Of a stretch of 64,000 nucleotides of DNA, positions 56,556 through 64,000 are shown one piece after another. Positions within the stretch are counted from its first letter, which is position 1, and each line of letters opens with the position of its first letter. The DNA is taken from the NCBI GenBank assembly GCA_022560025.1, contig JAFISE010000038.1, positions 1-64,000 on the forward strand, given 5' to 3'. The notes below the pieces were generated by a model. It had not been told where the DNA came from, ran no database searches, and saw only the letters and a program-made list of their open reading frames with translations. Position numbers and translations under genes: made by a program. The DNA comes from Stagonosporopsis chrysanthemi. Taxonomy: Eukaryota; Ascomycota; Dothideomycetes; Pleosporales; Didymellaceae.

Positions 56556-57069
56556 ACGTGAGGTTCCCTCGACGACCGACTTGTCCTGTATCCGCTCAAT
56601 GGTTTGGTGTCTCACGACGGTCTTCTTCTCTTGGTATAAATTGGTGGCGTAATTAGTTAAACCGCCCAACTACATGGTCTTTTCTTTGCATACAACCCCT
56701 GTTCTCTTGTTAGTAGATAGGTAGTTTTGAATTCCAGGTCAATGAAAGAAGCACTTAGCAACGTCCCGTCTTGCATGTGCATAGACTCATTACAACAGTC
56801 ACTGTTCGTTCGTCATAGATAGCTATGCACTACGGGACACAGAACATCACTTGCTTAACAATCTCATGGGTATCAATACTCAATTGCTCCATGCGTGAGG
56901 CCCCGACCTAAAAGCCGCGCTCGACACATTTCTATATCCCTATCCTGTTACATAAATGCCTATGCGCCGTCCTCCATCACTAAAGAAGTGGGTATAACGC
57001 CTATCAATCGACCGGGGATCGCCTGATCCAAATACTCAAAAACACCACGCCGATGGCGAGTACTGCAAG
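56556..57069. other. Intergenic between convergent genes
   Basis: About 510 bp with the 3' ends of the membrane protein and the histidine kinase. No other feature seen. Confidence 0.5.
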
Positions 57070-60000
57070 TCATTTGACCTCTTTCGCAAAGACGGTGCTG
57101 TCCTTTTTCTTCTCGTCATCGCCCTTGATCGCGCCTTGCTTTGTCGTCGACGATGGCACCCGCGAGAGTTGTATCTGTGGCGGTGGTAGCTGTGAGACTT
57201 GCGACTTAATTGTTGAATGCTGCAGCGACAGCGCTCTGGGCTGAGATTGAGCTGTAAGTTGACTCTCTTTTTCTTTCTCTTGCTCCTCTTGCTCGGCCTT
57301 CTCCTGGCCGGTGACAACTCCTTTCAGCACGACCTCCAAGTCCGCCAGTCGCACAGGTTTGATCAAGAACAAATTGACGCCGCTTGAGTTGGCCTCTTGC
57401 TGGGTCTCAGTACTGGCGACACCTGTCAACGCAATGATGGTAACGGGTGGCAGTCCGTTGCGAATCTCGTGGGCACGGATCTGTCGTGTGGCCTCGAGGC
57501 CGTCCATCTCGGGCATATTGATGTCCATCAAGATGACGTCAATGCGTGCGCTCATGTCTGCGGCAGCAGCCTTCGCGGCCGCGGTGTGCGGCAGAATGGT
57601 GGATCCCGTCACGGAAGACTGATCTTGGGCGGACTTGTATGTGTCCAATGCTTCTAGGCCATTGACAGCCAAGACGTGGCGATGACCAAGCTTGTCAATG
57701 AATGTCCGAAGCAATCGTAAGTTGATAGGGTTATCATCGACAGCCAGGCAGTTCAGCGATCTTGTCGGTACAGAGTATGCCGACTTCTTGCCCAGGCTTG
57801 AGTGGACCCTACGGACTTCAGGAGCGCTAATCGTTGAAGCGAGGGGCGGTCGAGGTTGCTCAAGAAGGCGCCCAAAGATGTCAGGGCTCTGAGGCGGGGT
57901 GTTTTCTTTGAGGCTCAATTGCGTAACCTGTTGCAGCGCTTCTTCTGTCTTGTGAACTTGGTCGACGAGGCGATTTGCGTGGCGGTCAAGGCAGGACGAC
58001 AGAGCCTTCGCCATCTTGTGAGGACCGACAGGCTGGCCAATGCATTCGAAAATGACGCCAGGAATTGCGATGGCGGTGGTGGACTGTGCGGATGCCGCGC
58101 CCTGGCAGACGACGATGACGGGTGGATGCTTGGTATCTGTAAAGCCCTGACTGTGCTTAGCACGAAAGAGCTTCGCATTGGCTTCGGTTGCGATGATGAG
58201 ATCGGGAGCTGCCGCGCAAGGGCCATTGGCACAGGTCTTCATACCGAACCAGTCGGCACATAGACTGTCAAACGCTTTCATGGCGATCTTTGGCGCACTC
58301 TTTCCCTTCAAGCTTCTAACAAAATACTCTTCTTCTTCGTCAAAACCCTTGAAGCACACCGTCATGCCCTGTGTACGTCGACCAACATCCTTGAGATGTC
58401 TTTCCTTCTTTTGCTCGGGTTGGGTAGGGCAAAACGATGGTGACATGATTGACTCTTTGAGGGGGCAGGATACCGTGAATTTCGTTCCCTGACCCTTGAC
58501 ACTATGCACATCAACTTCGCCTCCAAGTGATTCGACTATCTGCTTCACAATACTTAATCCGAGACCAGTGCCTTGGCTCAGAGGGTTCTCCTGCGCGAAG
58601 GAGTGAAAGAGTCTGTTGTTCTTATAGTCTTCAGACATGCCAATACCACTGTCAGTCACCGACAAACGGAATTCGCGGTATTCCTCGTTAGGTTTTGTTT
58701 TTGGCATCACCTGGAGCTTGACCTTGACGAAGCCGGCTTCGGTATACTTTAGCGCATTCCCAAATAGATTCATGATAACACGTCGCCATGCGCCGGGTTG
58801 TGTGCGGAAGACGTAGTTCTCGCTTTGGTTGGCATCGATAATCAGTGTTATTGGGAGAGTTTCCTTCTTACAAGAGGTAAGCTCGTATGTCTGATTCGAT
58901 TTCTCCTTATGCACATGGCCAGCGAAGATGCTCTCGACAACGTCTTCAGTGAGAATGCTCATATCAACATCATTGACTAGCGTCATGATGTCGTTGGTGT
59001 GGCTTTGTCCAGGGCTGATTACATGTCTTGCGCTTTGCGAACGCTTCTTAGATTTCTTCGAGGTCCCTCGTGTCAGATTATTGATCTTGGCAAAGTCCAA
59101 AACGTGATTGATGGTCTCTAGAAGTGTCTTGCCGCAATTCTCGATTGTCTCCACGTGGTTGGTCTGTTGGCTGTCGATGATCGTGTCTTTGAGCAAGTCG
59201 GTCATACCTAGAATACCGTGAAGTGGGGAACGAAGTTCGTGGCTGATGGATGAGATGAAGTCCGCCTTTGCAGCATCCGCTAACTTAGTATCCAACCTTG
59301 CAACCTCAGCCATGACGGAGTTGCTGAAGGCCGCAAGAAAGCTTAGCTCCTGCTCGCTGGTGAACACTCGCATTGGATCGGAGCTCCAAATAACAGCGCT
59401 GGCAAACCATCGATCGCGATGTGAGTCCCAAAGTGGATAGAGTACTAGGCTCTTCGCTTTGGGGAATGTGCTTCGGAGGAAGTTCTCGTCGTCTAAACTT
59501 CTTGTAGATTCCGTCTTGCGGGAAACATTGAATGGGAAGCCGTCGGTTACTTCGGTGTCACCGTTGGCAGAAGGCGAATTGATAGCTGGGGTGGTTGAGG
59601 CCTCATCGTCGAAGTTGAAAATCTGGCCGTGTGAGTAAGAACGAAGCAGGTGTCGTAAGACGCTTTCGGACATTGAGTATTGCAAGTCAGAGGGGCTACA
59701 GGCATCTCTGGTATTCTTGCTCAATGCAGAACCCAGCAGAACACATGGCTTGTCTGGTTCTGGCAGCTGCTCGGAAAAGAAGTCATCGTCCACCAGTCCG
59801 CCGAATGTGCTGATCTTGGCATCGAAGAAGGCAACACCGTCAGCTTCGATTGCGTCAACGATCATGTTTGATGCCCTGCTGAACGCCACTTGGATTTCAG
59901 GCGCAATATTGTCCTGTTGGCCATTCTGCGAGCCAGAGTTGGGGTTCGCTACGGTCTCCGGTACTCGGGGAGGTTCTGGTCCAAGTTCGGAAGCAGGAGT

Positions 60001-61109
60001 AGCGACGCTGCTCATCGGACGGATACTCGATGTGTCTGTATTGGCCAGGCTCTTTATACTTGACATCGCACTTGCATTACGGTCAATGACGAACGGCTCT
60101 TGGTCCGCATTTGACCGTGCTGCAGGTCGCTGACGTTGAAGAGGTGTTTCCGACAATCCTGCGGATAGTGGTGTGTCCCAAGGATCCTGCCACCAGTCCT
60201 CGAGACCGCTCTTGCCCTCGGCGAATGATCCCAAGCTCTTGACCATGATTTTGCCTCTCCGGTGATCCTCGGTTGCTCTCGTCATCTCTAAGTGTCGCAT
60301 CACCGTCCCTGCCATATCTTTCAAGAAGTCCATTTGATGGGTGGTAAGACCGTCCCGCGGCTGTTCATCCAGAATGCAATATGTGCCGATATTGTGTCCG
60401 CTTGGGCTACGAATGGGAACTCCTGCGTAGAAGCGCGAATTGGGAGTTCCCATGACCGAGGGAAACAACTTGAAGCGACGATCTGTAGACAGATCGTTCA
60501 CCACGAGGGCAGGTACATTGTTGAGCTGGCCGCAGGGCAAGCCGGACCGATCCGTGGCAAGATTGACGGTGTGGTAGCAGATGCTCTGTTCCTTGGGGAG
60601 GATGGTGTTGCCCCAGTACAAGCTGTCTTCGGTAAACTCAGGCTGTCCCGTATGTAAGGACGAGGTCCTGGTGGCCTCAGCCAGGATATAGCAGTTGCGC
60701 CGATCGAAGAAGGAGATGAGACATCTTCGCGCATTCAGACGCAAGGCTCCCAGCTGCGCAAAAGCAGTCAATGCTTTGTCCTCAGAGGGTTGGGGATGAG
60801 CCTCGAAAGCGCCTGCGATGCCGAGCCCAGGACCTGAGGGAAGTGCTTGCGGCGGTGTGGGAGCATCGTGAGTGGGCGTGGGCGACGGCTGTCGGCTGAG
60901 ACCCTCGTTTGAGGTAGTCCGCTGGGGATAGTACCTGAGACCGGGCGTTAGCGACGACAGAGCTCGGGGCGTTCACTAGCTATGGCTCACCTGTAAAACT
61001 CTCGTTCTTTTGCGAGCTCCGGGTGCTCCATGGTCTTCTTTCGCGATTTTGCATACGAGCCCGACAGGCGAGCACTCGCAGGATCGTGGGGCCTGCTGGG
61101 GTCAACCAT
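57070..61109 (-). CDS. GAF-domain hybrid histidine kinase
   Basis: Exons 61109-60991 and 60934-57070, intron 60935-60990 (56 bp); 1,327 residues. No membrane segment, so a cytosolic sensor. A GAF domain lies at about residues 90-260 (ARRCLISFFDRRNCYILAEATR, FYAGVPIRSPSG, GTYCILDE). A less conserved region follows to residue 590. The H-box SSISHELRSPLHG has the phospho-accepting His at about 605. N-box NLFGNALKYTE, G1 DSGIGM and G2 GTGLGLSIVKQ complete the ATPase. A receiver domain near the C-terminus has AVDDNPIN, the phospho-accepting Asp about 1177 in VILMDINMPEMDG, ALTG and LIKPV. It should feed the Ypd1-type phosphorelay. The short first exon was added because it extends the frame to a good ATG and a proper splice. 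The signal sensed is unknown. Confidence 0.92.
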
Positions 61110-61844
61110 CGCGAAGTACGCTTGCAAGACCTCAGAACATGGGACAGCTAGTGAGTGGCGAGTCACGGCCAGAGTGCGCAACCATGCTCTGTGCGCCGAC
61201 TAACTGCAGCCAGAGCAGCGAGTTTGTTCTGAGGAGGTCTTTTGCGATCTCGCCGTGAGAGATAGGGACGCCAAAGCAATCACGACGCAGGGTCTTCCGC
61301 AGTGGAGCAGAGGTGGGGCTCAGCAAACAAATCAGCGCCCGACAGCACTCTCCGCCAGGCTGTTGTCTGCGGAGGGTTGGACGCCAAATCAGCGATGGCT
61401 GGGCTCTGTCTGCGTTAGGCGACATTTGGGTACCACAAGGCAGGAGCCGTGCTCTACAGTCACCGGTGCAGCCTCGTCAACGACTTGCGTGGCTCTGGAG
61501 CACCAGGCTCGAACATGATATTACGCATGGCCCGCGGTCCGACTCAGGCGCATCGCCGTGGCCGTGGTGCAGTGCTCGCAGGAGTGTATCACAAATATAC
61601 TTCACATGACATTCAGACATGCTAGGATCCCCTGAATACCATCACCTTGCCACTGGTTGTTGATCGCGGCTGGTGTTACCCTTTAAGTTTCACTCGTGCC
61701 AAGATCTGACTTGCGGCTTGCCGCACAGGGCAGCTGCGTTCGACCCCGCCGATCGCATTTGGAGAGCTCGACCGTCACAGCTACCGGTTTCCCATAGCAG
61801 ATCTAGATCTGTATAACCCCTCGGAAGCTGTTGTCTTGCTCAAG
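61110..61844. promoter_or_regulatory. Divergent upstream region of histidine kinase and NAD synthetase
   Basis: 735 bp between divergent start codons. No supported coding frame, although several are open on both strands. Promoters of both genes are expected here. Confidence 0.4.
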
Positions 61845-64000
61845 ATGGGTACGTTGGGCAATTTTGCGCCGCAGTCTGCTGTCAGCTGATGAGCCGTCCA
61901 TATAGGCCGACTTCTGACGTTCGCGTGCTGCAATCTGAACCAGTGGGTTCTTGACTGGGAGGGAAACCGCAAGAGAATCGTCGAGAGCATCAAAATCGCC
62001 AAAGAGCGTGGTGCTGGATTCCGAACTGTGCGTTTTGAATCATGCAGCTAGAATGCTCCTACAACTGACCGCTCTAGGGGCCCGAGTATGCCATGTGTCA
62101 TAGCTTGCAGACACTATAGTAACATACTCGCAGACTTGAGATCACCGGTTATGGCCTGCTAGATCACTTCCTCGAAGGCGATACCTACCTCCATGCATGG
62201 GAGCAGCTGGCCATCATCCTGCAGGATGAGTCGATACACGGCATCATCGCCGATATTGGCATGCCCATCATGCATCGCAACAACAGGTACAACTGCCGTG
62301 TCATCATTCTTGACGGCAAGATTCTGTTCATCCGTCCTAAGCTGTATCTTGCAAACGACGGCAACTACCGAGAGATGAGGCACTTCATCCCGTGGAACCG
62401 CCCACAGCATCATGAGGAGTACTACCTTCCTCAATTTATTCAGAAGATACAGGGCTCCATCAAGGTACCGATTGGAGACATGGTCCTGTCCACACCAGAC
62501 ACATGTATCGGCATGGAGACGTGCGAGGAGCTCTTCACGCCATTGTCGCCCCACCTGGCCATGTCGCTGAACGGGGTTGAGGTCATCACCAACTCTAGCG
62601 GCTCCCACCACTCTCTGCGGAAGCTCAACACTAGAATCGCCCTGATCCAAGAAGCCACACGCAAGTCAGGTGGTGTTTACCTCTACTCCAATCAGCAAGG
62701 CATGGACGGTGATCGACTATACTACGACGGCTGCGCTATGATCATTATCAACGGTGAGATCGTTCAGCAAACATCGCAATTCAGTCTGAATGACGTCGAG
62801 GTTTGCGTCGCGACTGTCGACATGGAAGACGTCCGATCTTACCGCAGTGCACCCTCGAGAGGGAACCAGGCTCTCAATGCACCTACATATGAACGTGTTG
62901 AGACCCCATTCTACATCGGCAAGGGTGAGGATGAGTTTGACCCCTACCTGGCACCCAGCTCTCCACAAAAGCTGAAGATACATGAACCTGAGGAGGAGAT
63001 CTACCTGAGTGGATCATGCTTCCTCTGGGACTATCTCCGACGCTCCAACCAGGCTGGCTACCTGATTCCACTTTCCGGTGGTATCGACAGTTGTTCGACA
63101 GCAGTACTAGTCTACGGCATGTGCAACCTTGCCTTCGAAGCTCTGCAAGCAGGTAACGCTCAAGTCAAGGCCGATATACAGCGCATCGCAGGTCCCGGCG
63201 AGCCAGAAGGCTGGCTGCCAAAGTCTCCCCAAGAGCTCTGCTCAAAAGTCTTCTCTTCCATCTTCATGGGCATGGCCAAACAGTCCTCCAAAGAAACCCG
63301 CAGCCGCGCCGAACGCCTCTCTCGCGACATTGGCGCCCAACACACCGACCTAGATATTGACTCGATCTTCGAGGCCTTCAAGGGCGTCCTAACCGCCGCC
63401 ACGGGTCACGAACCCGCCTTCAAAGTCCACGGCGGTACGCACGCCGAAAACCTCGCCCTACAAAACATCCAAGCCCGCTCACGTATGGTCCTAAGCTACG
63501 TCTTCGCCCAGCTCCTCCCGACCGTGCGCCAGCGGCCCAACGGCGGCTCGCTCCTCGTGCTGGGCTCAGCCAACGTCGACGAAGCTCTGCGCGGCTACTT
63601 CACAAAGTACGACTGCTCGTCCGCCGACATCAACCCCATTGGCGGCATCTCCAAAACCGACCTGAAGCGCTTCATCGCCTGGGCCGAGACGCACCTCTCG
63701 CTGCCCATCCTGCGCGAGTTCCTCGACGCCACGCCCACCGCCGAGCTCGAGCCCCTGACCGCCGACTACGTCCAGTCCGACGAAGTCGACATGGGCATGT
63801 CGTACGCCGAGCTGTCCGTGTTTGGCCGCCTGCGCAAGAGCCAGAAACTCGGGCCCTATGGCATGTTCCAGCGCCTGGTGCACGAGTGGAAGGACCTCCA
63901 CGAGCCGCGCGTGGTCGCCGACAAGGTCAAGCGCTTCTACCACTATTGGGCCATCAACAGGCACAAGATGACGACCATCACACCCAGTCTGCACATGGAG
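61845..64000 (+). CDS. QNS1: Glutamine-dependent NAD+ synthetase, 3' end outside window
   Basis: Exons 61845-61848, 61906-62027, 62078-62085 and 62134 to beyond 64000; introns of 57, 50 and 48 bp. 667 residues are present of roughly 715. The enzyme amidates nicotinic acid adenine dinucleotide to NAD+ with ammonia from glutamine. The nitrilase-type glutaminase half shows Glu in GPELEITGYG, Lys in RPKLYLANDGNYRE and the nucleophilic Cys in IGMETCEELF. The synthetase half has the PP-loop PLSGGIDSCSTA, then HGGTHAENLALQNIQAR and GSANVDEALRGYFTKYDCSS. The first coding exon supplies only ATG plus one base and the third is an 8-nt microexon (GGGCCCGA) that completes GPE. Both junctions restore exact family sequence. 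The chain reads in frame to the last base of the window. Confidence 0.93.

Noticed and set aside
55464..56669. A 401-residue minus-strand open frame
   Set aside because: It lies antisense to a spliced membrane-protein gene with clear helices, is compositionally odd (Gly/Asp/Val-rich) and results from high third-position GC in the real gene.
1..64000. Transposons, CRISPR arrays, viral genes and toxin genes
   Set aside because: No transposase, reverse transcriptase, long terminal repeats, regularly spaced repeats or viral protein motifs were recognised anywhere in the window.

Overview
This is a piece of a filamentous ascomycete genome. The genes are spliced, with short introns (mostly 44-75 bp, GT-AG, with CTAAC/CTGAC-like branch sites close to the acceptor). 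Genes lie on both strands, spacing is compact, and several products belong to families typical of Pezizomycotina (Iec3 of INO80, fungal rhodopsin-like membrane proteins, a hybrid histidine kinase, a pisatin-demethylase-type P450). The flavour is Dothideomycete-like, but that placement is an inference. I see no rRNA, no convincing tRNA, no CRISPR, no prophage and no intact transposon.

Layout. 0.5-4 kb: INO80 subunit Iec3, mitoribosomal protein mS35 (Rsm24), and ALG13, divergent from mS35. 5-6.4 kb: secreted GH5 exo-1,3-beta-glucanase. 7.4-12.1 kb: the meiotic helicase HFM1/MER3 in seven exons on the minus strand. 13-14.6 kb: a UDP-galactose-type nucleotide-sugar transporter. 15.2-18.8 kb: three tandem paralogues coding for cysteine-rich, single-pass membrane proteins. 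19.5-22.5 kb: a divergent old-yellow-enzyme/SDR pair. 22.9-25.5 kb: an SH3 (LSB/Csh3-type) protein and an MFS transporter. 26.2-34 kb: TFIIE-beta divergent from a 2,176-residue TPR/MLP nuclear-basket protein. 35-41 kb: an uncharacterised repeat-containing membrane-anchored protein, a 3.3 kb gene-poor stretch and a membrane-protein gene whose model is unresolved. 42-50.7 kb: a P450, two fungal rhodopsin-like seven-helix proteins and a JmjC protein between them. 53-56.6 kb: a reticulon and a polytopic membrane protein. 57-64 kb: a GAF-type hybrid histidine kinase and, running off the right edge, glutamine-dependent NAD+ synthetase.

Most genes are housekeeping and unrelated to each other. Links that may matter are shared promoters (mS35/ALG13, TFIIE-beta/TPR, OYE/SDR, kinase/NAD synthetase) and a loose concentration of membrane sensors (three Cys-rich receptors, two rhodopsin-like proteins). 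Gene models were built by hand from reading frame, splice signals and family similarity. Exon junctions that restore a family motif are reliable; first exons and start codons are less so.

The most unusual observations: a duplicated terminal coding segment in the SH3 gene that creates a 51-bp optional intron and two near-identical C-termini; the tandem array of Cys-rich receptors, one with a stop-free 48-nt intron; a 4-nt first coding exon plus an 8-nt microexon in NAD synthetase; a GC-AG intron in HFM1; and an old yellow enzyme without its substrate-binding His/Asn pair.
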